A stretch of 64,000 nucleotides of DNA, taken from contig CAYRLG010000006.1 in the NCBI GenBank assembly GCA_964425195.1, positions 1 through 64,000 on the forward strand, written 5' to 3'. The notes below the pieces were generated by a model that worked only from the letters and a program-made list of their open reading frames with translations, had not been told where the DNA came from and ran no database searches. This document shows positions 43,866-53,416 of the stretch, piece by piece; within the stretch, counting starts at the first letter, position 1, and every line of letters begins with the position of its first letter. A program made the position numbers and the translations under genes. The stretch comes from Desulfamplus sp964425195 (GTDB lineage Bacteria > Desulfobacterota > Desulfobacteria > Desulfobacterales > Desulfobacteraceae).

Positions 43866-44786
43866 TTAAGAGACTCTCTTAAAAAATTCAACTATTTGTT
43901 GAAGCTCTGTACTATCTCTAAAAGTTATTTCAACTTTTCCTCTATCTCCATTTTTTTTGATAGATACAGGACAACTTACTTTATTGGTAATTTCTGAGCA
44001 GATATCTTTAATGTAATCCATATCTTGACAATGTGCATTATTACTCTTTTTTATCTCTTGTTCTTGTTGAGCTTTTACCCTTTTTACAAGTTGTTCGGTT
44101 GCTCTTACAGAGAGGTTTTTTTCAACAACTGTCTCCCATGCCTTTATCTGGTTCTCATCATCTCCCGCTCCTAAAATAGCACGAGCATGCCCCATTGATA
44201 TATGCTCATCTGCAAGGCTTTGCATAATAGGTGCAGGAAGTCCTCTAAGTCTTAAAAAATTGGCAATAGTTGACCTGTTTTTTCCAATCTTCTGTGCAAC
44301 CATCTCCTGTGTGTATTGAAATTCCGTTATAAGTCTATGGTAAGCCTCTGCCTCTTCAAGTGGGTTTAAATTTGCTCTCTGGACATTTTCAATAATTGAG
44401 ACCTCAAGTACCTGTTCATCTGTCATATCTCTAACAATAGCAGGAACATGTTCAAGATTTGCACGTTTTGCAGCCCTAAGCCTTCTCTCTCCAGCAATAA
44501 GCTCGTAAGTAGCTCCACTTATCCCAGATTTCTGTTTTCTTACTAAAAGAGGTTGGAGAATACCTTGTTCAATAATAGAATTTGTAAGTTTTTCAAGCTC
44601 TTCCTCTGAAAAGGTGGTACGGGGTTGAAATCGGTTAGGTAAAATATCATCCACTTTGCACATGAAGAAGTTACCCGCTTTATTATTTTCATCCATATCT
44701 AAAGAATCAATATTTGGAATTAAAGCTGATATACCCCTACCAAGCCCTGTCTTTTTTCCAACTCCTGTTTTTATATTAAAACTCAT
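43866..44786 (-). CDS. parB: ParB/Spo0J chromosome partitioning protein
   Basis: 306 aa. KKTGLGRGISALIP (residues 11-24) is the ParA-stimulating N-terminal motif. The CTPase/ParB box reads LIAGERRLRAAKRANLEHVP near residues 95-114, and the helix-turn-helix MVAQKIGKNRSTIANFLRLR lies near residues 160-179. The C-terminal dimerisation region is shorter. ParB binds parS and, with CTP, spreads as a clamp. The ATG overlaps the parA stop (ATGA). No parS-like consensus (TGTTTCACGTGAAACA) was spotted nearby. Confidence 0.95.
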   Translation of the reverse strand: MSFNIKTGVGKKTGLGRGISALIPNIDSLDMDENNKAGNFFMCKVDDILPNRFQPRTTFSEEELEKLTNSIIEQGILQPLLVRKQKSGISGATYELIAGERRLRAAKRANLEHVPAIVRDMTDEQVLEVSIIENVQRANLNPLEEAEAYHRLITEFQYTQEMVAQKIGKNRSTIANFLRLRGLPAPIMQSLADEHISMGHARAILGAGDDENQIKAWETVVEKNLSVRATEQLVKRVKAQQEQEIKKSNNAHCQDMDYIKDICSEITNKVSCPVSIKKNGDRGKVEITFRDSTELQQIVEFFKRVS

Positions 44787-45598
44787 CTTGTAGTGTTCTC
44801 CCCTGCTGGTGTAATCAAAGCCTCTTCTCGTTCAATTAGCTCATCTGCAAGTGCAAGATAGCTGTAAGAGGCAATAGAGGTTGGATCATAGGTTATTACA
44901 GGCATTCCATAACTTGGAGCTTCTCCAAGCTTTATGCTTCTTGGAATTTTTGTTTTAAAGATCAACTCCTTAAAATAACCTTCTGCATCCTGAGCCACCT
45001 GTCTTGAAAGATTTGTCCTTTTGTCAAACATTGTCATAAGGATACCTTCAACTTTAAGTGATGGGTTAAATGACTGTTTGATAAGTTTAATAGTTTTTAT
45101 CAACTGACCAACACCTTCTAAAGCAAGAAACTCGCTTTGCAAAGGAATAATAACTGAATCTGCAGCAGTCAGGGCATTTAAAGTTAGAAGACTTAAAGAT
45201 GGTGGGCAATCAAGAATTAAATAATCAAAACTACTACTTTCAATATCTTCATTTACAGTTGCTAAAAGTTTTTTAAGTATCTCTTCTCTGCCTTTTGTTG
45301 TCATCATCTCTACTTCAAAGCCTATGAGTTCAACATCAGATGGAACTATCGTAAGATTCTCCATTGCTGTAGTCTGGATGATATCTGACATCTTTGCCTC
45401 TCCGATAAGTCCATGATAGAGAGAGTAGTCAAGGGAAGATTTGTTGATTCTTATTGCAGTGGTGGCGTTTGCCTGAGGATCACAATCTACAATAAGTGTT
45501 TTTTTACCTTTATGAGCAAGGGCAGCCGAAAGATTCACAGCAGTAGTTGTTTTTCCAACCCCACCTTTTTGATTTGAAATGCTTATTATTTTTGTCAT
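44783..45598 (-). CDS. parA: ParA/Soj chromosome partitioning ATPase
   Basis: 271 aa. The deviant Walker A is SNQKGGVGKTTTAVNLSAAL (residues 7-26), with LIVDCDPQANAT near residue 35, LILDCPPSLSLLTLNAL near residue 124 and FDKRTNLSRQVAQD near residue 190. It moves ParB-bound origins by ATP-dependent DNA binding. It forms a two-gene operon with parB. The usual neighbours gidA/gidB are missing here, so the genes are not in the classical origin-proximal arrangement, or that part lies outside the window. Confidence 0.95.
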   Translation of the reverse strand: MTKIISISNQKGGVGKTTTAVNLSAALAHKGKKTLIVDCDPQANATTAIRINKSSLDYSLYHGLIGEAKMSDIIQTTAMENLTIVPSDVELIGFEVEMMTTKGREEILKKLLATVNEDIESSSFDYLILDCPPSLSLLTLNALTAADSVIIPLQSEFLALEGVGQLIKTIKLIKQSFNPSLKVEGILMTMFDKRTNLSRQVAQDAEGYFKELIFKTKIPRSIKLGEAPSYGMPVITYDPTSIASYSYLALADELIEREEALITPAGENTTR

Positions 45599-45724
45599 AA
45601 ACTTAATTTTATTATTTTTATTTTAATGATTACAATTAAAGAGTATCAGCATTTTATCGCTTCTGAATTTTTCCAAAATTCTTTAAATTTTAGTTTTAAA
45701 AGAGAAAATCTATTTTTTAATGCT

Positions 45725-46900
45725 TCACAAATTTGCTCTTCTAAGCTCAAGTGCTATAGGATGTTTGGGGTCAATTTTAAGTATCTGGTTAAGATACTCC
45801 TCTACAATAAAAGGTCTCTTTTTCTCTATATATGCTTTTGCAATTTTTAGCTTCACATCAATAAACTCTTCTGCTGTTAAATCGCGGTCAATCTTAGCAA
45901 TACTATTGACATTCTCATAATATTCCAATGCTTTTTCTATCTCATTGGTCTCAGTATAAAGCCTTGCGGCTTTAAGTTTTAAATCAACTCGTTCAGGTTG
46001 CTCTTCAATAAGGGTTGTCAACAACTGTTTAACATATTCATACTCTCCACTTTGCATACATATATTTATAACACTATCACGAATAGAAGTAGTATCTTTT
46101 GATTTTTTCATAAGTCGAGTAAAAATCTCCAACGCCTGAGATGACATACCCTTTTGAATAAGCCGCTCACCTATCTCAACACCTTTAGAGATGATCTGTG
46201 AGCCTAAAACTCTTGCTTGTTCATAATACTTAAGCGCATTAATTAGATCGTTTTTTCTAAGGTAAAAATCTACAAGCATAAATCTTGATACATCATCCTC
46301 TTTATTTACCGCAACTGCTTTCTGGAGACACTTTTCCGTCATATTTTCATTATTGATCTTTTGATATAATAAACCAAGATTTCTTAAAATTCTGGATGCT
46401 CTTGGTCTCTCTTGGAGGGCAAGTCGTGTCTCTTCAATGGCATTTTTTATATCACCTGCCTCTTCAAAAGCTCTTGCATTATGAAGATGAACAGTTGCCT
46501 TATCTGGATTATTGGCAGAATGTATTACTATTTTTACCTTTTCTTCAAGAGATTTCATTGTCAATGGTTTAAGAAGATAAGCATCGATATCAGATTCTGC
46601 TACATTAATAACAATATCCCTTTCTGCTTCAGCAGTAATCATAATGACTGGCATATCTCTTAGTTCTCTTGTATTTCTAATCCTTGTGAGAAGCTCTATG
46701 CCGTTCATAACTGGCATATTCCAGTCTATAACTGCCATGTCAATATGAGCTTCATTCAAGATTTTCAGAGCCTCTTTCCCATTTTCTGCATGACGTATAT
46801 TATTGCCAAGACGCAGCTGTTTAAACATATTGCGTATGGAAAGCCTCATACTCTTCATATCATCAACTATAAGAACTGACATAGTGTTTATATCAATCAT
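45725..46900 (-). CDS. Response regulator with C-terminal TPR repeats
   Basis: 391 aa from the ATG at 46900 (GAGG 6 nt upstream; a GTG four codons earlier overlaps that site). An N-terminal receiver domain (5-125) has VLIVDDMKSMRLSIRNMF, the Asp in MAVIDWNMPVMNG and the Lys in YLLKPLTMKSLEE. Residues 135-391 are about seven tetratricopeptide repeats (for example ASRILRNLGLLYQKI, VDLKLKAARLYTETNEIEKA). Output is probably protein binding, not DNA binding. It follows the hybrid kinase gene by 52 bp on the same strand, so the two may form one signalling unit. Confidence 0.88.
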   Translation of the reverse strand: MIDINTMSVLIVDDMKSMRLSIRNMFKQLRLGNNIRHAENGKEALKILNEAHIDMAVIDWNMPVMNGIELLTRIRNTRELRDMPVIMITAEAERDIVINVAESDIDAYLLKPLTMKSLEEKVKIVIHSANNPDKATVHLHNARAFEEAGDIKNAIEETRLALQERPRASRILRNLGLLYQKINNENMTEKCLQKAVAVNKEDDVSRFMLVDFYLRKNDLINALKYYEQARVLGSQIISKGVEIGERLIQKGMSSQALEIFTRLMKKSKDTTSIRDSVINICMQSGEYEYVKQLLTTLIEEQPERVDLKLKAARLYTETNEIEKALEYYENVNSIAKIDRDLTAEEFIDVKLKIAKAYIEKKRPFIVEEYLNQILKIDPKHPIALELRRANL

Positions 46901-46952
46901 TGGCATCCTCACATAGGATCAATATTTACAATCATTATACACCCATACATTA

Positions 46953-49115
46953 TCAATAAGATACAAAACTTTCAAAACTTTTAAACTCCTGTTTTATCTT
47001 TTCTAATATTAATGGCGTATTTGTCAACAAGCCTCTTTTAGCAGCTGTCTCCAGCTCCAATGCTATTTTATTAAGAGAGTTTGCATGAACATTTGCAGCA
47101 GAGCCTTTCAATCCATGGCTTAACGCTCTTATTGCTTCTGCATCATTGCTCTTAACAGCCTTCTCAAGTAAGTTCACAATTTCTGCAGCCTCTTCAACAA
47201 ATGACTCTACAATCAAATCTACGCTCTCTTCATCTCCGCCAAACCTCTCTATCATGGCATCTTTATCAAAGACCAAAGAGATATCTTTATCTTGTTCTAT
47301 TTCGTGGTGATCATCAGCTATTTTTCTATTAACATTATCATCTAAAGAGAGATGGTTTTCATTATAAGTGGAAGCACACCTGGCTATTGAAAAATATTTC
47401 TTGATCACTTCAGCAAGGCGTTCAGGTTCAACTGGCTTGGATATAAAATCATCCATTCCAGCCTCTATACACCTTTCTCTATCACCTTTCATTGCATTGG
47501 CTGTCATCGCAACAATTGGGATATGCCACCCTCTCTCTTCAATGGACGTTGAACTTAAACAGCGTTTCTCCTTCTCAAGCCTACGAATCTTGCGAGTTGC
47601 TGTAAAACCGTCCATTACAGGCATCTGGCAATCCATAAAGATAATATCATAATGGGTTGACCGCACTTTGTCCACACCTTCTTTACCATTGAATGCCTCG
47701 TCAGCATGATACCCAAGTTTTGACAAAAGGGTTCTTGCAACAATCATATTGGTCTCATTATCTTCAACAACAAGAATTTTTTTCAACTGTTTCTTATTCT
47801 CTGCAATTGAATATCTTGTTATAACATCTTTGTTTGCTTTTGGGCATATTACAGCTTTTAGACAGTCATTAAGAAGCTCAATATCTAAGGGTTTACTTAT
47901 ATAAGCTGCAAAACCCAACTCTTCAAAATGTTTTGCATCCCCTTTTTTACCGGTACCGGTAGTGATAATTAATTTCAGATTTTTAAGAGAGTTTCGTTCA
48001 TGCGCTCTTTTTATCAAAGTTTCAGGATTTATACTGCCACTTTGGATATCAACAATAACAACATCAAATAGAATATTTTTCTCTATCTTAGCATTAGCTG
48101 TATTATTATTGGCAGCCTCAAGAAGTTTTTCAATTGCACTATCAACACTGTCAGCAGCATCGTTTTTAATCTGCAATTGGGTAAGCATTCTTTGAATAGA
48201 TTGACAGGCTGTTAGATCATCACCAACAACCAAAACCCGTTGAACCACAGCTATCTGATTCATAGGATTGCCATTAAATTCCACAACTAAATTGTTATCA
48301 GAAATATCTTCAGAGGTTTGCTTTTCAAGCTCAATTGTGAACCAGAAGGTGCTGCCAATAAGCTCGTCACTTTGGACACCTATCTTACCATTCATAAGTT
48401 CAACTAACATTTTTGATATTGAAAGTCCAAGTCCTGTACCTCCAAACTGCCGTGTTGTTGAGGCATCTGCTTGCTTAAAAGGCTGAAAAAGATTTCCAAC
48501 TTTATCAGATGGTATGCCGATACCTGTATCATCAATAGAAAATTTAAGCCGAGCAGTTGTCTCTGTCTCATCTTCAAGTGTGATACGGATACTAACACTG
48601 CCATTTTCAGTAAATTTTATTGCATTGCCTGTTAGATTATTCATAATTTGACGCAACCGTCCAGGATCTCCTTTAAGAAGTCTTGGAACATCAGGAGAGA
48701 TGGTAAAGAAAAAATCGATCCCTTTGTTCTTTGCTTGAATTGCAGGCATTGCATTTATATCTTCCATTGTAATCTGAAGATCAAAATTTCGATGTTCAAA
48801 CTCGAGTTTTCCAGCCTCAATCTTTGAAAAATCAAGGATATCATTAATAAGTGAGAGCAGGGCATTGGCACTTGAGAAGACAAGTGATGCATATTTTTTC
48901 TGGTCTGGTGTCAAAGGAGTGCTTATAAGAATGTGCATCATACCTATAATGCCATTCATAGGGGTTCTGATCTCATGACTCATGTTTGCTAAAAATTCGC
49001 TCTTTACCCTAATTGCACGCTCTGCCTCAATTTTATATTCGTCAAACTTATTTTTAAGCCCTTGCAGCTCTTTTTTTAAAGATTCAAGCTCATTAATCTG
49101 ATTACTTTTTTCCAT
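46953..49115 (-). CDS. Hybrid sensor histidine kinase (HisKA-HATPase-REC-REC-HPt)
   Basis: 720 aa from the ATG at 49115, with AAGAG upstream. A short coiled coil (1-40) is followed by HisKA (FLANMSHEIRTPMNGIIG, His near residue 51) and HATPase_c (NNLTGNAIKFTENG, DDTGIGIP, GTGLGLSISKML). Receiver 1 follows (about 290-410, with VVGDDLTACQSI, VIVDIQ and SKPLD), then receiver 2 (about 440-590, VVEDNETNMIVART, FMDCQMPVMDGFTATRKI, ISKPVEPERL), and finally HPt (about 620-720, ALSHGLKGSAANV). It has no membrane helix or recognised sensor domain, so the input must come through protein contact. A full BarA-type phosphorelay is encoded in one chain. Confidence 0.92.
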   Translation of the reverse strand: MEKSNQINELESLKKELQGLKNKFDEYKIEAERAIRVKSEFLANMSHEIRTPMNGIIGMMHILISTPLTPDQKKYASLVFSSANALLSLINDILDFSKIEAGKLEFEHRNFDLQITMEDINAMPAIQAKNKGIDFFFTISPDVPRLLKGDPGRLRQIMNNLTGNAIKFTENGSVSIRITLEDETETTARLKFSIDDTGIGIPSDKVGNLFQPFKQADASTTRQFGGTGLGLSISKMLVELMNGKIGVQSDELIGSTFWFTIELEKQTSEDISDNNLVVEFNGNPMNQIAVVQRVLVVGDDLTACQSIQRMLTQLQIKNDAADSVDSAIEKLLEAANNNTANAKIEKNILFDVVIVDIQSGSINPETLIKRAHERNSLKNLKLIITTGTGKKGDAKHFEELGFAAYISKPLDIELLNDCLKAVICPKANKDVITRYSIAENKKQLKKILVVEDNETNMIVARTLLSKLGYHADEAFNGKEGVDKVRSTHYDIIFMDCQMPVMDGFTATRKIRRLEKEKRCLSSTSIEERGWHIPIVAMTANAMKGDRERCIEAGMDDFISKPVEPERLAEVIKKYFSIARCASTYNENHLSLDDNVNRKIADDHHEIEQDKDISLVFDKDAMIERFGGDEESVDLIVESFVEEAAEIVNLLEKAVKSNDAEAIRALSHGLKGSAANVHANSLNKIALELETAAKRGLLTNTPLILEKIKQEFKSFESFVSY

Positions 49116-49187
49116 GTCACTCTCTTCTTTATTTGGCAATTTAGTAGAAAAGATGGTTACCATACAAAATAAAATTCCCTGCAATTT

Positions 49188-50285
49188 TTAGCTGTTATCC
49201 TGATTTTGAAGAAATACGTGAAACTCAACATCATAAATATATAAAAGAACAATTGTTAAACCAAAGACCATAGGACCATAAAGAAGACCAGTTATCCCAA
49301 AATAGTTAAGTCCACCAAGAATTGAAAAGAATATAAGAAGAGTTCCCATACCAGCAGAGCCTTTCATAAAGAGCGGTCTTACAATGTTATCTATAGTGCC
49401 AACGATAATAACAGACCATATTAAAAGAAAAATACCGTAACCCCATGAACCTGAAATAAATAGCCATAATGCAGCAGGAACCCATATTAAAGCTGTTCCC
49501 ACAAATGGAATAAGTGAGGCAAAAGCCATAACAGCACCCCAAAAAAATCCGGGAAAACCACATATAGCAAATGCAATACCTCCAGCAGCCCCTTGAGATA
49601 GAGCAGTTACTAAAGTACCAAGTATCGCAGATTTTGCAACCGATTTTATCTTGTCAGTCAACATCTTCTCATGGCTGCTTGATAGAGGGCTTAAATGAAA
49701 AATGTAGTCAAATATCTTTTTCTGATCTTGGATAACAAAGAAAAATACAAATGTCATAAGAAAAAATTTACCAGCTACAGAAGAGATGTTGGAAATTGCA
49801 TATCTGCCCTGACTCATCATTATCTCTCCTGCGTGAGATGAGACTGTTACCATAATAGAGTGAAAATCAACCCCTTTTAAGAGAGTCCCATCCATCTGTT
49901 TATGAATTATATCCAATGCTTGAGATATAAAAGGGGTTTGAGCAATTTTTTCAATGTTTCCGTCTGTAACCCATCGGTTTATAGCATTTACAGAGAGAAT
50001 ACCTTGCCTGATAACCGCTGAAAATACAAAAAAAAGAGGGATAATAATAACTAAATTGAGCAAAATAGCCGAAATCAATGCTGCTACATTGTTTCTATTT
50101 CCACATTTTTTATTTATCCATTCATATATAGGGTGGGTTAGCACCGACAAAATAATAGCAATAACCACAGGATCAATATAGCCCTCCATCATTTTCCAGC
50201 AGATAAACAGAAAAAGGGCTATTAATATGAACAAAAAATATTGGGAAATATTAAGTTTTATGTGCGGAGCTGGTGTTGTTGTCAA
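49188..50285 (-). CDS. AI-2E family (PerM-like) transporter
   Basis: About 365 aa. Start uncertain: a TTG at 50285 has GAGGG five bases upstream, while a GTG at 50297 includes that site; both overlap the mqnB 3' end. About eight membrane helices are arranged as in the AI-2E exporter family: ISQYFLFILIALFLFICWKM near the N-terminus, the re-entrant region GFFWGAVMAFASLIPFVGTA near residues 240-260, and GLLYGPMVFGLTIVLLYIYD near the C-terminus. Members export autoinducer-2 or act as Na+/H+ antiporters; the substrate here is unknown. Confidence 0.87.
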   Translation of the reverse strand: MTTTPAPHIKLNISQYFLFILIALFLFICWKMMEGYIDPVVIAIILSVLTHPIYEWINKKCGNRNNVAALISAILLNLVIIIPLFFVFSAVIRQGILSVNAINRWVTDGNIEKIAQTPFISQALDIIHKQMDGTLLKGVDFHSIMVTVSSHAGEIMMSQGRYAISNISSVAGKFFLMTFVFFFVIQDQKKIFDYIFHLSPLSSSHEKMLTDKIKSVAKSAILGTLVTALSQGAAGGIAFAICGFPGFFWGAVMAFASLIPFVGTALIWVPAALWLFISGSWGYGIFLLIWSVIIVGTIDNIVRPLFMKGSAGMGTLLIFFSILGGLNYFGITGLLYGPMVFGLTIVLLYIYDVEFHVFLQNQDNS

Positions 50286-51243
50286 AACATCCCTCACTTT
50301 TGGTTATATATCTCTTTTCTATAATTGATTTTACGGCAAACGATGCCCTCTGAGAGGCAAGAGGGATATTCCAATTCTCTTTATTCCTGACTCCTACAGG
50401 ATTTGAGCCAGCTCTTACTTCAATAAAAGGAATATTGTAAAGTGCCGCAATATGGGCAGACGCTGCCCCCTCCATTGACTCCATACACGGACGATTGAAT
50501 GCCTTAAAAAGATGATTAGCATCTTCTGGTGCTGCTGTGATTGTTGATACAGTTAGAAAATCACCAGTGATTATATGAAGATTATTCTCTTCTACACAGC
50601 TTTTTATCCCTTTTATAAGGCTATTTTTTATAGCTATAAATGCTATTTTAACTATATCTTTGTCAAAAGTAAAATGGCTATTTTTACTTGAAGGAGAGTT
50701 ATTAACAAGATCAAAAGGCAATGGTTTTAAGGGATAGCAATAACATAAATCTTTGTCAGATAAATTGTTAATATCACAGCCATTGACAGAAGAGTGAGAT
50801 TGTAAATCGGCTACATTAATACCAACTCCGGTATGAATATATGTTTCAGAGGTTGCTACAGCAATATCTCCTATTTTAAGACCAGAGCCTTTAAAAAAAC
50901 CTGCAATGCCAGTTTGAATGATTATCAAATCTCCTCTTGCAGCATCAAAGCCACTGTGTTTATGATTTTTAATGCAATTCTCAAGGTAAACAGTCAATCC
51001 ATGAGCCGCATTTATTACGCCAACACCAGTCACTAAAATAGTGAAATTGTTATCGTCTTTCTCTTTTGTGTAATCAAGATAATCTCTTTTATCATTATAA
51101 TCATATCTATCTCTATTAAACTTTGCTGTAATAATTCTTACTCCTGAAGGTGAAAAAAAGTCTGACAATACAATTGATAAATCCAAAAGAGGCTTTATCT
51201 CCATAAACGTTGCTACAACTATTAAAAAGTATTTATTTTTCAT
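50251..51243 (-). CDS. mqnB: Futalosine hydrolase
   Basis: 330 aa, nucleoside phosphorylase/hydrolase fold. Motifs: LVTGVGVINAAHGL near residue 70, IIQTGIAGFFKGSGLKIGDI near residues 107-126, and the substrate-specific ESMEGAASAHIAALYNIPF with IEVRAGSNPVGVRNKENWN near residues 259-300, which match MqnB rather than MTA/SAH nucleosidase. It removes hypoxanthine from futalosine in the alternative menaquinone pathway. It is longer than typical MqnB (about 230-290 aa) because of hydrophilic inserts, for example NRDRYDYNDKRDYLDYTKEK near residue 43. It overlaps the downstream AI-2E family gene. Confidence 0.88.
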   Translation of the reverse strand: MKNKYFLIVVATFMEIKPLLDLSIVLSDFFSPSGVRIITAKFNRDRYDYNDKRDYLDYTKEKDDNNFTILVTGVGVINAAHGLTVYLENCIKNHKHSGFDAARGDLIIIQTGIAGFFKGSGLKIGDIAVATSETYIHTGVGINVADLQSHSSVNGCDINNLSDKDLCYCYPLKPLPFDLVNNSPSSKNSHFTFDKDIVKIAFIAIKNSLIKGIKSCVEENNLHIITGDFLTVSTITAAPEDANHLFKAFNRPCMESMEGAASAHIAALYNIPFIEVRAGSNPVGVRNKENWNIPLASQRASFAVKSIIEKRYITKSEGCFDNNTSSAHKT

Positions 51244-51320
51244 CGCTTTTTATATTTTGGGAAAAATAGTAACAGAACCTAATAGCATTATAAAAGAGAA
51301 GATCGCACATAAGCACAATT

Positions 51321-53183
51321 TCATATAAACCCTTTTTGCCCAATGCAGAGCAAAATCTCATGTACAGCTTCGTCAGGTGTGATATTGGTTGTGTCTATAG
51401 TTATTTCAGGACATTTAGGTATCTCATAAGGATCGTCAACGCCAGTAAAACCTTTTATCAAACCAGCCCTTGCTTTGGCATACATCCCTTTTCGGTCACG
51501 CTTTTCACACTCTTGAATCGGAGTAGCAACATGTACTTCAAAAAAACCTCCATAACTTTCAATCGCATTTCTGATCTCCATTCTTGTATTTCTATAAGGG
51601 GCAATAGGAGCACATATTGCTACTCCACGGTTTTTGGTTATCTCTGCTGCAACAAATCCTATTCTCTTAACATTAATATCTCTATGCTCTTTTGAAAAAT
51701 TTAACTCACTTGAGAGGTTTCTTCTTACAATATCACCATCAAGCAAGGTTACAGGCCTTGTGCCAATCTCCATAAATTTTGCATAAAGTATCTTGGCAAT
51801 TGTAGATTTTCCAGCACCTGAAAGACCGGTTAAAAAGACGGTAAAACCTTGCCCAGATGGAGGAGGATAAGATTTTTTAATCTCCTGAACAACCTCTGGA
51901 AAGGTTGCCCACTCTGGAACATTTTTACCTGCACGTATTCTGTTACGAATATCAGTTCCTGATAAAAATATGCTCTCTTTATAGTATGACTTACAAGATT
52001 GCAGCTCTTTTCTTATGGTTGTTTTAGTAGCATGTTCCTGCTTTTCAGAGTTATCCTCTTGGAATTCACACAGTTCATCTTCAAATCTATATTCATCTTG
52101 GTATGGAAGATAGACCATCTTTTTAAAAGCAATAACATCAACTCCCACCTCTTGAGCAAATTCAGACGCAAAAGATGAAGCCTTTTCAGAATGATAAAAA
52201 GGAGAGCCACTGCTGTCAATACCCGGACTTGCGTGGTCGTGTCCTATTATAAAATGCGTGCAGCCAAAATTTTTTCCCATAATAATATGGAGTAGAGCAT
52301 CTCTTGGACCTGCCATTCTCATTGATAAAGGAAGAAGTGTTAGCATAAATGAATTTGGCGGATAGTGAGATTCTACCTGTTTATAACACTTTATTCTTGT
52401 AAAGTGATCAAAATCACCAGATTTTGTTTTACCTGCAACTGGTAAAAGCAGCAAATTTGCCTGAGACTGTCTCATTGCCCTGATAGTCATCTCAAATTGT
52501 GGTCTATGAAGAGGCTGGCGTGTCAGAAACCCTACAGCTCTTTTCCAGCCAAGTTTTACAAAGTTTTCCCTAACCTCTGCTGGCGACTTTCTAAGCTGCC
52601 TGAAATCTGAATGTATCGGCAGATTCATCGCTTCAATGGTGCCCCCTATGTAAAATGTTCCTGATCTGTTATAAAGATAGTTAACACCCGGATGTGTTGT
52701 ATCTTTAGTGCCATAAAAGGTCATAGCTTCTCTGTCTCTGTCAATAGACCAAATATCCTCAACTCTCATCCTGCCTAAAATAAAACCTTCCTGATCCCTT
52801 AACATAACATAACTATTTGAAATAGTGGGCTCACTGTGTTTAAAACTATTTTGATAACTTTGAATAGATTTCAATTTCTTGACCAAAGTTTCCGGCACAT
52901 CAAGACATATTGGCACTGGCCAAAGTTCTCCTGTGGATAGACGCATCTTTTCAAGTACAGTCTCATAGTCAGCTTGAGTCATAAAACCTTTAAGAGGAGA
53001 GTATGCACCAGTTGCAAGAAGCTCAAAGTCACACAGTTGACGATCATTTAGAACAACATCAGCTAAGGTAGTTGCTCTTTTTTTTAACAGGTCAGAATCT
53101 CTACTATCTACGATAAGGTTAACAAGTTCACCATTTTTACCATGAGCCTTAGGAGTTAAATATCCGTTTGTTCTAACTATCAT
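51321..53183 (-). CDS. Bifunctional sulfate adenylyltransferase/APS kinase (Sat-CysC) with altered Sat site
   Basis: 620 aa. The N-terminal 400 residues are an ATP-sulfurylase fold (LLATGAYSPLKGFMTQADYE, GGTIEAMNLP). The active-site loops differ from consensus: FLTRQPLHRPQFEM replaces TRNPxHRAH (Asn to Gln and second His to Gln), and IIGHDHASPG replaces GRDHAGxG (Arg to His). After a charged linker (390-430) the C-terminal APS kinase is intact: P-loop FLTGLSGAGKST near residue 458, DGDIVRRNL, and the APIAPYRNTR segment. So PAPS formation is likely, while sulfurylase activity is in doubt or modified. Sulfate reducers need a canonical Sat for respiration, which must lie elsewhere. AAGAGAG precedes the ATG. 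Confidence 0.87.
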   Translation of the reverse strand: MIVRTNGYLTPKAHGKNGELVNLIVDSRDSDLLKKRATTLADVVLNDRQLCDFELLATGAYSPLKGFMTQADYETVLEKMRLSTGELWPVPICLDVPETLVKKLKSIQSYQNSFKHSEPTISNSYVMLRDQEGFILGRMRVEDIWSIDRDREAMTFYGTKDTTHPGVNYLYNRSGTFYIGGTIEAMNLPIHSDFRQLRKSPAEVRENFVKLGWKRAVGFLTRQPLHRPQFEMTIRAMRQSQANLLLLPVAGKTKSGDFDHFTRIKCYKQVESHYPPNSFMLTLLPLSMRMAGPRDALLHIIMGKNFGCTHFIIGHDHASPGIDSSGSPFYHSEKASSFASEFAQEVGVDVIAFKKMVYLPYQDEYRFEDELCEFQEDNSEKQEHATKTTIRKELQSCKSYYKESIFLSGTDIRNRIRAGKNVPEWATFPEVVQEIKKSYPPPSGQGFTVFLTGLSGAGKSTIAKILYAKFMEIGTRPVTLLDGDIVRRNLSSELNFSKEHRDINVKRIGFVAAEITKNRGVAICAPIAPYRNTRMEIRNAIESYGGFFEVHVATPIQECEKRDRKGMYAKARAGLIKGFTGVDDPYEIPKCPEITIDTTNITPDEAVHEILLCIGQKGFI

Positions 53184-53323
53184 ACTTACTCTCTTTTAAA
53201 ATGTTTTTAGATTATAAATTTTTTTATAGTTCAACTCTGTTTATGTAGATAGAAAAAGTGCTGAGGCAGTTCTCAAATCACAAATAAGTCATAGTGGTTA
53301 TGTATTATACTCTCTACTGTAAC

Positions 53324-53350
53324 TTGACTACACACCTCCTTTGATATAAT
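53324..53350 (+). promoter_or_regulatory. Candidate sigma-70 promoter with extended -10
   Basis: TTGACT (53324-53329) and TATAAT (53345-53350) with a 15-nt spacer; TG lies one base before the -10 hexamer (extended -10), which can offset the short spacing. It is about 65 bp upstream of the WecA-like start in a non-coding gap. Confidence 0.5.
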
Positions 53351-53416
53351 AAAACTAAACATTTTAACGCACTATAGTTTTTTTTACATTAAACCCTTAT
53401 CAACTGAAGACTTTAA

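Noticed and set aside
43800..45724. parS site near parAB
   Set aside because: No TGTTTCACGTGAAACA-like sequence was found by eye.
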